DNA from: Acetobacter aceti
GTDB taxonomy: Bacteria; Pseudomonadota; Alphaproteobacteria; Acetobacterales; Acetobacteraceae
Length of the DNA stretch: 64,000 nt
Assembly: GCF_002005445.1 (NCBI RefSeq)
Contig: NZ_CP014692.1
Location: 1,736,001-1,800,000, forward strand
Direction of reading: 5' to 3'
A program made the position numbers and the translations under genes. Numbering within the stretch: the first letter of the stretch is position 1; each line of letters starts with the position of its first letter. The notes below the pieces were generated by a model. The model did no database searches. It was not told the DNA's origin and was given only the letters and a program-made list of their open reading frames with translations. Shown piece by piece: positions 45,340 to 54,332 of this stretch.

Positions 45340-46037
45340 CAGCGTATCCGTACCGTTAAGAGACCATCATCCGCCAGCCGCCACAGGGCGCTGACCGCCT
45401 TGCGATAGGGCTGCCACACACTCGAATCACGTACAAACCAGACGACAGACGCCCCCCTGTCACGTGCTTCTGTCAGGCATTCAAAGAATGCTCCTGAAAT
45501 ATCCACGGGACTTCCCTCCAGAGGATCTTCGATCAGAAGGAGTTGGGGTTGCCCCAGAAAAGCCCGAACGCAGGTTACCCGCACCAGATCCGCGCTTGAG
45601 AGACGGCGCGGCGTTTCAACCGGGATACCCGGCAATCCGAACCGGGTGCACAGACGGACGGTTTGCGACGTCAGATCCGGCACCGAGACCGTCGTGTGAT
45701 GCAGCTCCTTGAACATGATACCCACGTGGGTGCCGAACAGATCCGTCCATATCGGCCTGCGGGTAATGCGTCCGATCCGGCCACGCAGGGCGTTACGGTG
45801 CCGGTCATCCAGATCATCCCAGCACATGCCCATGAAATGCGCACTCCCGTTACGGAGATGTACCATGCCGGAACACAGATCGGAGAACATGGTCGCTCTC
45901 GACATGTCCCGCGTTTCGATGACGACACATTCTCCCGACATCACCCGCATGGAAAGCGGCACAGGCGGCAGACTGCTCTCATCAAAAACAGGCGTGGCGT
46001 CAGCCAGCTCAAGCAGGGGGCCATTCAGGCGCTTCAT
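45339..46037 (-). CDS. ABC ATPase homolog with degenerate catalytic motifs (MlaF position)
   Basis: A 232-residue protein in the place of the MlaF nucleotide-binding subunit, between permease and MCE genes. Overall layout follows ABC ATPases, but Walker A (GxxGxGKT/S) reads ETRDMSRAT (41-49), with the lysine and all glycines gone. The Q-loop region lacks its glutamine, the signature reads LSSAD (146-150), Walker B ends ED instead of DE (LLLIED, 166-171), and the H-loop histidine is Arg203. ATP hydrolysis by the normal mechanism is unlikely. The frame is intact, and tight coupling argues against simple decay. Confidence 0.8.
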   Translation of the reverse strand: MKRLNGPLLELADATPVFDESSLPPVPLSMRVMSGECVVIETRDMSRATMFSDLCSGMVHLRNGSAHFMGMCWDDLDDRHRNALRGRIGRITRRPIWTDLFGTHVGIMFKELHHTTVSVPDLTSQTVRLCTRFGLPGIPVETPRRLSSADLVRVTCVRAFLGQPQLLLIEDPLEGSPVDISGAFFECLTEARDRGASVVWFVRDSSVWQPYRKAVSALWRLADDGLLTVRIR

Positions 46038-46101
46038 GCGTCTCTCGCATCGGGAAAGACCGGCTGACTGGAGCTTTCAGAAAACATGCTTTCCGGCCTC
46101 C

Positions 46102-47052
46102 TCACACCTTGAGACTGAAAAGAACGCTGACCGTCATCACGATCAGAATACCACGGGAGAAGCCACGAGGAAGCAGCGTCCCCAGAGAGTCCTCATTGGA
46201 AGCCGTCAGGCCACTGACGCAGCACCCGAGCCCCACAAGGAACCCGACAACCACGAATTTGAGCGGAATCAGCAGATAGTCCGCTGGAGTCATCGCCGTG
46301 ACCACGTCGTAGAAAAACGAAAACAGCGAATTCGATAATGCGCCCGATGCGCGGCTGATGATGTAACCCGTCGTCAGGGATGCGATGGAAAACATGATAC
46401 CCAGCGTAAAGCCGGCGACCGTGAAAGCCAAGGTTCTGGGCAGCACGAGCAGCAGGAATGGATCGAGTCCTTCCGCCTGCATGGAGCGGATCTGCCCACC
46501 TGTCGCCAGCATGCCGACTTCAGCCAGCGACAGCATTCCGCTGCGTCCAAGCATCAGGATACCGACCAGGATGGGAGCCAGTTCGCGCACAATGACACTG
46601 ACCAGCACCGAGCCTGTCATTTTGGCCATACCGGCAAAACCCAGCCAGTAAATCGCCTGCGACACCACTCCAACGCCCGTCAGGGAGCCCATGACCAGTG
46701 TACTGAGGAGACCTCTTCCGGCGACATCCGAGAGTGTAAGCTGGAATTCATACCGGACAGTGCGCCGCCAGGAATTGGGACGCACGCTTTCACGCAGCAC
46801 GCCCCACATGGTTCCCAGTATGACGAGCAGAAACCAGACCTGCTTGCGGACCAGCGCTCCGAGCGTTCCAAGGAAATAGACGAAGCGCTCACTGATGGTC
46901 GCGTTTTCCTGGTTCTCCTCATCCGGATGAAATGTTTCAGGCGGAACGCCCAGCCCATGGGCTATGCTGCCCGGATCGTTCGGCAGAATATCTTCAGGGG
47001 CCGCATTGTCGTGCTGCGGTGGGCCGCCCTGCCCTGTCGGCCTGTCTGTCAC
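46102..47052 (-). CDS. MlaE-family lipid ABC permease
   Basis: A 316-residue inner-membrane permease. A ~60-residue polar N-terminal extension precedes five or six hydrophobic segments. The MlaE core is visible: VRELAPILVGILMLGRSGMLSLAEVGMLATGGQIRSM, then EGLDPFLLLVLPR, the coupling region that contacts the ATPase. GTG start; it overlaps the cyclase-like gene by 4 bases (GTGA). A 64-base gap separates it from the ATPase homolog. Confidence 0.88.
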   Translation of the reverse strand: MTDRPTGQGGPPQHDNAAPEDILPNDPGSIAHGLGVPPETFHPDEENQENATISERFVYFLGTLGALVRKQVWFLLVILGTMWGVLRESVRPNSWRRTVRYEFQLTLSDVAGRGLLSTLVMGSLTGVGVVSQAIYWLGFAGMAKMTGSVLVSVIVRELAPILVGILMLGRSGMLSLAEVGMLATGGQIRSMQAEGLDPFLLLVLPRTLAFTVAGFTLGIMFSIASLTTGYIISRASGALSNSLFSFFYDVVTAMTPADYLLIPLKFVVVGFLVGLGCCVSGLTASNEDSLGTLLPRGFSRGILIVMTVSVLFSLKV

Positions 47053-49367
47053 CGTCTTGTCGCGAGTACGTAAACCCGCCCTATACCGGCGCTCGGTGCG
47101 TAGAACGATCCACGACTATGGAACAGATAATGTTCCCGGAGCGCCTGATAAACCCGTTCGGTGACCTCGATCGTGCCGACATCCGGCGCTCCCTGCGCCA
47201 TGAGTTCAGCAAGAGTGACGGATTCTCCCCAGAGATTGAATATCCTTGGATCCGTACCGAGTTCACCCCCCATGGCCGGACCGTAATCCATGCCAATGCT
47301 GAAAATCGGTTCAATATTGTTAGAGGACAGCAGCAACATGCAGGTTTCGCGAAGAACCAGTGCTGCTTCGGCAACTCTCCAGATCGCGGTGGAATCAGGC
47401 TCCTTGTTGCATCCCGCCACGCAGATCAGTCTATGGCCAGCAACTTTTACAGAAAACAGACTATACCGCTTAGCAATTTCCTGAACTTCCGACGCAATCC
47501 GGTCGATCAGAGGCAGAAGTGAAGACGTGTCATCGCCATTTTCCATGACCGGATCAGAGAAGGTGACGACCATCACCGCAACGCTGGGAAACTGTCCCTG
47601 ACCGACTTCACCACTCGCCGTTGTCGCCTGCATCAATGCTGCGTCAAAGCGGGGGGGAGCCAATTGCTGGACTTTTGCGGCATCTGCTTCGGCAATTTCA
47701 TTGGCTTCAGGAAGTTCCGCCATACCAGCAAAACGAATGGCGGTAATGGATGCCACAATTTCCAGGAAATAACTGAACGATAAAGGATCTCGTGCGTCCT
47801 CGACCGTGATGACCCCGACACTGTCCGCATGTCCGCCGCTGGTTCCCCTTATGGGATAAAGCATCAGAGAAGACGTGCCGCTGTCACGCATGATAACACG
47901 TTCATAAGGCGCTGTCCGGTCGTCCTTTGCCGCCAGAGGCACTGTAACCGGCACACCTGTATCGACCAGCTTGAAGAACCCCTCCATGTCCTTGCGGGAC
48001 AGATCGAAACCACCGGAATGCGCTTCCTGCCGAGCGTCAAAGCTGTCTTCACAGATCAGCGCCATACCATCATGCAGCAAGCGCCACAGGGACACCCTGC
48101 TCGCCAGCGTGATGCGGGCAAGCTCCTCCGTCAGGGCCAGCGCTTCACCGTTGACATTGAGAAGATCAGGCGTAACGGCAATCTGCTGTAGCGCGGAAGT
48201 CTGTGTATTTATCAGCGCTTTTTCGTGAATGAGTTCCTTCGTCACACGTTCCGTACGGCGGCCCTGCCGCGCCAGCAGCGCCGCCAGAATGCTTGCCAGA
48301 ACAATGATGATGACCGAAAACTGGAAATTTTCCCGACCGCTCTGTCGCGCAAAGCTGGCGAAATCATTTTCGGGAGCGACAATCAGCAGAACCCAGTGAT
48401 CGGACGATGGCAATGTCTGGGCCATGCCGATGTAGTTCTTGCCCTCATAACGAAAGGGATGGGATCCAACTCCACGTACCCTGTACGTGTCGTAAACACG
48501 CTTGAAAGTGCCCTGCGTCGCGGGATCAAGCGTCATTCTTGTCGGATCACCCTGCGACCGCTCTACAACGGACTGGAATCCATGTCCGGCAATAATACGA
48601 CCGTTACTATCCAGAATGATCGCGGTTCCGTTCTGACTGATTTTCAGGGCGTCCAGAAAATCACTCAGTTCATTCAACGAAACATTGATTGCGAAGACTT
48701 TCTGAAGCCCATCCTCGCCCACGAGAGGAACGGAGCCTGTTACAACCAGCTGTTTTGTCGATGCGTAAATGGTGGGCGGGGTCCAGGCGAAGCCTTTTTT
48801 CTCGACGGCGCCCTGATACCAGGGACGGACACGAGGATCATAGTTGTCTGAAGGATTTTCCTCTGACCTGATCTTTTTGCCTTTTTCATCATAGAAATCA
48901 TGATGAAAAATCGCTTTTCCGTCTACGACCCGCAGATCGGTATATTCCAGTCCCTTTCCCTGAGGAGCACGCTCAACCAGCAGGAACTCACCATTCTGAT
49001 CCCCCATGTAATAGGACTGGATCTGTGGGACGAGCCGCAGCATCGTGGCGCCGTAAGAATAGAAAGCGTTACGGGTTACGGCCACAGGCGCATGACTGAT
49101 GAAGTCCTGCGCAAATGATCCGCCCAGCGTGGCGGCGCCCATATAGCCTGTAACATCCTGCACAACATAACGCTGCACCGACTGTAACAGTTCATGTGTC
49201 AGCTTCAGAACACCAGCACGGGTGGTGCGATAATTGTGCCAGCCGATGCCACCGATAGCCAGAAGGATAAGCAACACCGTTGCGATAGGCACCACGACCT
49301 GAATAAACTTCTGGCGCAGGGAGACGTCTTTCTGCTCCGTCGGATCGACTATCTCATTTGCAATCAA
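47049..49367 (-). CDS. Membrane sensor with dCACHE, GAF-like and inactive class III cyclase domains
   Basis: A 772-residue sensor heading the Mce operon. Membrane helix at about 28-46, a periplasmic double-CACHE ligand domain (about 60-330, with DPRVRPWYQGAVEKKGFAWTPP and VTGSVPLV), second helix near 350-370, a GAF-like domain (about 400-550) and a class III cyclase domain (about 590-772). The cyclase lacks key residues: first metal Asp is Thr602, second is His645 (VKVAGH), and the transition-state Asn/Arg are Thr718/Leu722 (WGESVTLAELM). It therefore probably signals by binding, not by making cAMP or cGMP. Confidence 0.78.
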   Translation of the reverse strand: MIANEIVDPTEQKDVSLRQKFIQVVVPIATVLLILLAIGGIGWHNYRTTRAGVLKLTHELLQSVQRYVVQDVTGYMGAATLGGSFAQDFISHAPVAVTRNAFYSYGATMLRLVPQIQSYYMGDQNGEFLLVERAPQGKGLEYTDLRVVDGKAIFHHDFYDEKGKKIRSEENPSDNYDPRVRPWYQGAVEKKGFAWTPPTIYASTKQLVVTGSVPLVGEDGLQKVFAINVSLNELSDFLDALKISQNGTAIILDSNGRIIAGHGFQSVVERSQGDPTRMTLDPATQGTFKRVYDTYRVRGVGSHPFRYEGKNYIGMAQTLPSSDHWVLLIVAPENDFASFARQSGRENFQFSVIIIVLASILAALLARQGRRTERVTKELIHEKALINTQTSALQQIAVTPDLLNVNGEALALTEELARITLASRVSLWRLLHDGMALICEDSFDARQEAHSGGFDLSRKDMEGFFKLVDTGVPVTVPLAAKDDRTAPYERVIMRDSGTSSLMLYPIRGTSGGHADSVGVITVEDARDPLSFSYFLEIVASITAIRFAGMAELPEANEIAEADAAKVQQLAPPRFDAALMQATTASGEVGQGQFPSVAVMVVTFSDPVMENGDDTSSLLPLIDRIASEVQEIAKRYSLFSVKVAGHRLICVAGCNKEPDSTAIWRVAEAALVLRETCMLLLSSNNIEPIFSIGMDYGPAMGGELGTDPRIFNLWGESVTLAELMAQGAPDVGTIEVTERVYQALREHYLFHSRGSFYAPSAGIGRVYVLATRR

Positions 49368-49469
49368 AAGCTTCGCATTCCTCTCGGCTCAGACGCACAA
49401 TGCCACATCACATGTCTGATGTGTAACAGATCAACCTATTCTTAACAAAATAGTTTCCGAACAACATTT

Positions 49470-50867
49470 TCATTGCACGGGCGAAAGTGACCGATGGCGC
49501 CAGCATATGGCCCAGTACGCCACAGTACCCAGAAAAACCGCCGAGAAGCTGGTTGTATAACCAAACCACACTCCCCACGCGCCGTAGTAATGCGCAAACC
49601 AGTAACCAGCGGGCAGTTCCACGAATGCAATGCAGCCCAGCATGATCACCATGGGCGCAACAGAATCACCACTCGCCCGCATGGCCGAACCAAGAACGCC
49701 ACCAAGAGAAAGAAGAACAGCACTTCCCATAACAGCTCTGAAAGCATGTGACGAAAGAGCAATCACGCGCGGATTGGACGTAAACAGCAGCGATACCGTC
49801 TCAGGAATCAGAATGACGATCGTTGCCAGTGTTCCTGTCATGAGCAACGCGACCAGAAACCCTACCCTCAGTATATCACGGGCACGCTGGGCATTCCGTG
49901 CACCGATTGCATGGGAGCACATGACTGAAACAGTTATGCCGACGGCCATTCCGGGATATTCGATATAGGTCAAAGTCTGAGTGAACAGGCCGTAGGCGGC
50001 CGTCATCTCGGAACCGAATCCATTGATGCGGCCGACCAGAACGATCTCGGCAAGCCCTTGCGTGGCGACTTCGACCATTGCGGGAAAGCCAAGGCTGATG
50101 ACTGACCAGAGAACCTTACGTTCTGGCAAAAGCTCTCTCAGCATTCCCAGTCCCGGAGCGAGTTCATGCCCCGACCGCCTGAGCCATATCCCTGCCAGAA
50201 CCAGCGCCAGAATCCATCCGAGAATGGCGGCAAAAGCGGCTCCGGAAAGCCCCAGAGAGGTTGTCAGCAGAACTGGGGTGAGAACAAGCGAGACGACGAT
50301 CTGCAAACCCATCATCACAAGCGGGCGGATGTTATCTCCGGCGCCACGCAATGTGATTGCTACGGTCACCACCAGAATCAAGGCCGGCGTGCCTGCCAGA
50401 AAGACCCGGCAATATTGCGCTGCATGGTCGGTGATGTTGGCGGGCACACTGAAGAGATGGAGCATGGGCAAGACAGCCCATTGTCCCGCAACCGCAACCA
50501 CCCCACCCAGCAGGACCGAGACCGCTACCGCGGCTGACGCCATGACGCGAGCCCGTTCCGGATGACCTGCCCCCCACAGTTGTCCAACGAGAACGCTTGC
50601 TCCGGTTCCGAGGCCCACGCCACATGAAACGAGAATCAGCAGTAACGGATAGAACGTACTCGCTGCCGCCAGATCATCAGCACCCAGCAGGCGGCCGATA
50701 TAGATATTGCCGATCGTGCTCGCGATTGACTGAAGAACACAGTCCATCAGGACGGGCATCATGAAGATCAGGAAGGATTTCAGAAGCGGCTGCGTGCTGG
50801 CGTCGTCAGCCCGGATGAGGCTTTCGCATGATTCGGATTTCTGGATGGAGAGGACTTCCCTCGGCAT
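49470..50867 (-). CDS. MATE-family efflux transporter
   Basis: A 465-residue polytopic protein with 12 hydrophobic segments in two homologous halves. Typical MATE features include IASTIGNIYIGRLLGADDLAAAS in helix 1-2 and repeated GTGASVLVGQLWGAG and AYGLFTQTLTYIEYPGMAVGITVS. It exports cationic drugs or metabolites in exchange for Na+ or H+. The start may lie later, at the ATGs before the first helix (FMMPVLMDCV). No regulator gene is adjacent. Confidence 0.87.
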   Translation of the reverse strand: MPREVLSIQKSESCESLIRADDASTQPLLKSFLIFMMPVLMDCVLQSIASTIGNIYIGRLLGADDLAAASTFYPLLLILVSCGVGLGTGASVLVGQLWGAGHPERARVMASAAVAVSVLLGGVVAVAGQWAVLPMLHLFSVPANITDHAAQYCRVFLAGTPALILVVTVAITLRGAGDNIRPLVMMGLQIVVSLVLTPVLLTTSLGLSGAAFAAILGWILALVLAGIWLRRSGHELAPGLGMLRELLPERKVLWSVISLGFPAMVEVATQGLAEIVLVGRINGFGSEMTAAYGLFTQTLTYIEYPGMAVGITVSVMCSHAIGARNAQRARDILRVGFLVALLMTGTLATIVILIPETVSLLFTSNPRVIALSSHAFRAVMGSAVLLSLGGVLGSAMRASGDSVAPMVIMLGCIAFVELPAGYWFAHYYGAWGVWFGYTTSFSAVFLGTVAYWAICWRHRSLSPVQ

Positions 50868-51062
50868 TACGTGTCGCTCATCGCTTCAGTCCATCCCGGA
50901 AAGAGCCATCCGGGATGATGGAACCTGCCGTATTGCGCCAACCGTGCCCGGATCAGACATTAGGACATTGTATAATATATTATATTATTTTCTCTTTTCA
51001 GAAACATAAAATGCTCCAAGAGACATTTTGTGGATGCTGAATAATTTTGATTTGCAGAAAAC

Positions 51063-51137
<75 letters not shown>

Positions 51138-51182
51138 GCTGCGGGTGGGTTCCTACCGTCAGAACGCGATGACGGCAACCCC

Positions 51183-51215
51183 CTAAAAACCTTGGGGAAC
51201 ATTTTTTTGTTCCCC
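51183..51215 (-). terminator. Terminator after dksA
   Basis: On the minus strand a GGGGAAC/GTTCCCC hairpin (51194-51215) with an A-rich loop is followed by AAGGTTTTT. It lies 8 bases beyond the dksA stop and ahead of tRNA-Thr. Confidence 0.7.
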
Positions 51216-51223
51216 GCATCGTC

Positions 51224-51637
51224 TCAGTCGTCGCGGTGAATCTTTTCCATCCGCTCATGACGTTCCTGCGCTTCGATCGACAGAGTGGCGATCGGGCGTG
51301 CTTCCAGACGCTTGAGACCAATGGGCTCACCCGTCTCTTCACAATATCCGTAGGCATTGTTTTCAATACGCAGAAGCGCCTGGTTGATCTTCCCAATCAG
51401 CTTACGGGCGCGATCACGGGTGCGAAGCTCAAGAGCGCGATCCGTCTCGACGCTTGCCCGATCCGTTACATCGGCTTCGTGAATGCCCCCCTCGGAAAGG
51501 CTGGCGAGTGTGCCCCCCGCTTCTTTCAGGAGTTCACCGCGCCATTTGACAAGTTTCTGGCGGAAATATTCAACCTGCAGGGGATTCATGAACTCTTCCT
51601 TTTCAGAAGGCGCATAATCCGGAGGAAGTGTCAGCAT
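51224..51637 (-). CDS. dksA: RNA polymerase-binding protein DksA (zinc-finger-less type)
   Basis: DksA with ppGpp controls rRNA and amino-acid gene promoters by binding the polymerase secondary channel. The 137-residue form has the coiled-coil tip DVTDRAS and C-terminal YGYCEETGEPIGLKRLEARP. Only one of the four zinc cysteines remains (CEET for CxxC; SIEA for CxxC), which marks the zinc-independent type common in alphaproteobacteria. The ATG at 51637 is taken from family length; upstream frame to 51727 is unrelated. Confidence 0.92.
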   Translation of the reverse strand: MLTLPPDYAPSEKEEFMNPLQVEYFRQKLVKWRGELLKEAGGTLASLSEGGIHEADVTDRASVETDRALELRTRDRARKLIGKINQALLRIENNAYGYCEETGEPIGLKRLEARPIATLSIEAQERHERMEKIHRDD

Positions 51638-51794
51638 AATATGTGTCTCCGTTCCCTGAGGCGAAGCCCCCTTGACGAATGCGCGGCTTATAACCGCGAG
51701 GACTGAGACAGCCAAGCACGAATCCACTTTTTTCTTTGAAACATTCCTGTCACGTGTTTTTTCGGAAATTACATGCGGCTGTTTCTTTCTTTGA

Positions 51795-52235
51795 TCATTC
51801 CGTCTCTTTCCTGTCCGTCATGAGCCGCTTCATCTTGGCGACCTCAATGGCGACACGAACTTTTATGGACATGGTCAGACTCCTGAAAGCCGGAATCTGA
51901 GCAGTCGGCGACTGTTCGGAAATCGCTTCCAGCTCGGATAGAAGCGTCATTGTGCCGGCATTTCCTTCGAGAAAGGCTAACTGGAGCTTCCTGAGCGCAT
52001 CAAGAGCCTCCCCACCCCACTCAATGACCACCTGCCTCTCTGAACGGGGCTGAAGCTGGCGGCCGCTTTCTTCCTGGAGAGACAGCAGGCACGGTGCGGT
52101 CACGGATGTAACAGGCTGATCACTCGCAACCTCCTGCTCAGAAGGCACTGAAAATGCTGAAAGCCCCTTTGACTTCCGCGCCTGCGTAAGGGGCTTTCCC
52201 CGGCTCACATAGCCGATCGCGCCAATTCTGTTCAC
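51795..52235 (-). CDS. fliX: Flagellar assembly regulator FliX-like
   Basis: A 146-residue protein resembling FliX, the alphaproteobacterial factor that links flagellar basal-body assembly to FlbD-dependent gene expression. The GTG at 52235 starts VNRIGAIGYVSR, similar to the family N-terminus, and has AGGGAG seven bases ahead. The C-terminal half is helical (EALDALRKLQLAFLEGN ... VRVAIEVAKMKRL). It is divergent from flgI, the same arrangement as in Caulobacter. The longer frame to 52298 is not needed. Sequence similarity is modest, so the call rests partly on context. Confidence 0.72.
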   Translation of the reverse strand: MNRIGAIGYVSRGKPLTQARKSKGLSAFSVPSEQEVASDQPVTSVTAPCLLSLQEESGRQLQPRSERQVVIEWGGEALDALRKLQLAFLEGNAGTMTLLSELEAISEQSPTAQIPAFRSLTMSIKVRVAIEVAKMKRLMTDRKETE

Positions 52236-52383
52236 CTTGCATCTCCCTGAGCCAACCGAATCTGGCCCTGTGCGGTTCCGCTTCAAAGCTCTGAACAACG
52301 CTTTGCTGCGGACTGTTCAGGAATTGTTTGCTCTTCGCGTCGATAGTGTGGGCTCGAAACATTGACGAGCGGCAAAGAGCGGC

Positions 52384-53535
52384 ATGACCTTTTTTTCTTG
52401 CAGGCCTGATACGGAGCGGCGGAAGGTTTTTCACCTTCTGTCTTTCCTGTTTCTGGCAGGCTTCCTGTTGATACAATCCTTTGCTGCCCATGCGGCGCTT
52501 GTCCGCATCAAGGATATCGCTGACTTTGAAGGAGTCAGGACAAATCAGCTTATCGGCTACGGTCTGGTTGTGGGGCTGCATGGCACGGGAGATAAACTGA
52601 CAAACGTCCTGTTTACCCGTGAAACACTGATCAGCATGCTCAATCGTCTGGGTGTGAATATCCGTGATCGTGAAATTCAGCTTCAGACACATGATGTCGC
52701 GGCTGTCATGGTGACGGCTGATCTCCCTCCCTTCTCTCATGGTGGCGGCCGAATCGACGTTACTGTCTCGGCAACAGGCGACGCGACGGATCTGACCGGC
52801 GGAACACTGCTTGTCACCCCGCTGATGGCTGCCGATGGAGAGATCTACGCTGTCGCCCAGGGCTCGCTTGCAACCAATGCTTTCAGTGCAAGAGGCGCTG
52901 CTGCTTCGATAGTACATAACATCCCGACCAACGGTCACATTGCCAATGGCGCCGTGGTGGAGCGCGAGGTGCCGGTTGATCTGGCCAACCGCAAGCAGAT
53001 GCATCTTTCGCTGCGCAATCCTGACTTCACGACAGCGGGACGGATCGCACAGGCGATCAACGGCAGTCTGGGAAGTAATATTGCCCGCGTCATGGACCCG
53101 CGCACCATTGCGCTTGATCTGACGTTACGTGACAGCATCCCGGCGTTATCCCGTATCGGAGACCTGATGGTCGAGCCGGACACTCTGGCGAAAGTTATTG
53201 TCGATGACGCCAGCGGCACCATTGTGATCGGCAACGACGTCCGTATCAGCACAGTCGCTATCGCTCAGGGCAACCTGACCATTCAGGTCACGGAAACCCC
53301 AATGGTTTCACAGCCCGGACCGATGTCCAATGGCACCACAACGGTGGTTCCACGAACCAGTATCAACGTCAATAATGGCAACAACGCCAAACTGGGAATT
53401 CTACGTAACGGGCCGGCCCTGAGTGACCTTGTCTCTGGCCTGAATGCGATGGGAGTTGGTCCTCGTGACATGATTTCGATCCTGCAGGCCATCAAGGCAG
53501 ACGGGGCGCTACAGGCCGATCTGGAGGTCAGATGA
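52384..53535 (+). CDS. flgI: Flagellar P-ring protein precursor
   Basis: Forms the periplasmic P-ring bushing around the flagellar rod. The 383-residue precursor has a signal peptide (HLLSFLFLAGFLLIQ, ending AHA) and the mature start ALVRIKDIADFEGVRTNQLIGYGLVVGL. Further family blocks are LGVNIRDREIQL, ATDLTGGTLLVTPL and IQVTETPMVSQP. It overlaps the rod-binding protein gene by 4 bases (ATGA). Confidence 0.95.
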   Translation: MTFFSCRPDTERRKVFHLLSFLFLAGFLLIQSFAAHAALVRIKDIADFEGVRTNQLIGYGLVVGLHGTGDKLTNVLFTRETLISMLNRLGVNIRDREIQLQTHDVAAVMVTADLPPFSHGGGRIDVTVSATGDATDLTGGTLLVTPLMAADGEIYAVAQGSLATNAFSARGAAASIVHNIPTNGHIANGAVVEREVPVDLANRKQMHLSLRNPDFTTAGRIAQAINGSLGSNIARVMDPRTIALDLTLRDSIPALSRIGDLMVEPDTLAKVIVDDASGTIVIGNDVRISTVAIAQGNLTIQVTETPMVSQPGPMSNGTTTVVPRTSINVNNGNNAKLGILRNGPALSDLVSGLNAMGVGPRDMISILQAIKADGALQADLEVR

Positions 53536-53849
53536 GCAACGTGATCAAAAACGTCACATCCACAGGTTATGGAGCGCAGAGTCCGTCGCAACCACAGCCG
53601 GTTGACCCCAAGATATGGAAGACCGCATCTGATTTTGAAGCAATGACGATCGGGGAAATGCTTCAGCCGATGTTCGATACGATTGACACGTCTTCCGGCT
53701 TTTTCGGAGGCGGTGTGGGAGAATCGAGCTTTCGTCCAATGCTGACGACTGAAATGTCGAAACAGATAGAGAAAAGTGGCGGTTTCGGACTTGCCCCGGC
53801 CATTTACCATCAGATGCTTGAAATGCAGGAAAAAGGATCACGAAAATGA
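53532..53849 (+). CDS. Rod-binding protein (FlgJ N-terminal type, CheL-like)
   Basis: A 105-residue protein with the FlgJ N-terminal rod-binding domain: ASDFEAMTIGEMLQPMFDTI (32-51) and GGGVGESSFRPMLTTEMSKQI. There is no muramidase domain, as in alphaproteobacteria where the rod scaffold and peptidoglycan lytic parts are separate proteins. It overlaps flgI by 4 bases and the next gene by 4 bases (ATGA). Confidence 0.85.
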   Translation: MSNVIKNVTSTGYGAQSPSQPQPVDPKIWKTASDFEAMTIGEMLQPMFDTIDTSSGFFGGGVGESSFRPMLTTEMSKQIEKSGGFGLAPAIYHQMLEMQEKGSRK

Positions 53850-54250
53850 CGGATCAGACCATTGCCGTCATCGAAAACGCCAATGCGCTGCTTGAAGAAG
53901 AGAATGTGTTTTTACAGGAGGGCAATATCCCTGCTGTCGTCGCTCTCCTCAGGCGCAAGGAAGCCGTTCTCGCACAATTAAGCACTGTCACCATTCAGTG
54001 CAGGAAAACGTTGAAAGATTCGGGGAAGCCCTGTTGCTCGGAAGAATTGCCGCTGGCTACGGAAAAATTAAACCGCACCATTGAAAATAATCGCACACTG
54101 CTCCAGCAGGCCATGATTGCACAGAAACACATTGTGCAGTTGCTCACAGCTTCCCTGTCCCCTCCCGGGAACAAAACACATTATGGCAAAGATGGTTCTT
54201 ACAATGCGCCACGATCCACAACGGGAAGCGCTTACCGGAAAAACATTTAA
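53846..54250 (+). CDS. FlgN/FlbY-like flagellar chaperone
   Basis: A 134-residue helical protein translationally coupled to the rod-binding protein. The FlgN-like pattern NANALLEEENVFLQEGNIPAVVALLRRKEAVLAQL (12-46) fits the export chaperone for hook-filament junction proteins; in Caulobacter the gene in this place is flbY. The last ~30 residues are polar and unstructured. Similarity is weak, and context carries much of the call. Confidence 0.62.
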   Translation: MTDQTIAVIENANALLEEENVFLQEGNIPAVVALLRRKEAVLAQLSTVTIQCRKTLKDSGKPCCSEELPLATEKLNRTIENNRTLLQQAMIAQKHIVQLLTASLSPPGNKTHYGKDGSYNAPRSTTGSAYRKNI

Positions 54251-54278
54251 GGTTCAGGATCAGAATAATCTGCAAATT

Positions 54279-54316
54279 AAAAAAGCCTCTTTTCCGTTGC
54301 GGAAAAGAGGCTTTTT
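54279..54316. terminator. Bidirectional Rho-independent terminator
   Basis: A near-perfect hairpin AAGCCTCTTTTCC-GTTGC-GGAAAAGAGGCTT flanked by A-run and T-run serves both the flagellar operon (+) and the convergent basic-protein gene (-). Confidence 0.9.
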
Positions 54317-54332
54317 CATGAATCAGAAAAAA

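Noticed and set aside
52236..52383. Sigma-54 promoter for fliX or flgI
   Set aside because: Candidate TGGC...GC elements have wrong spacing on both strands.
52138..53004. A 288-residue open frame opposite flgI
   Set aside because: Overlaps flgI and fliX in another frame; no recognisable features.
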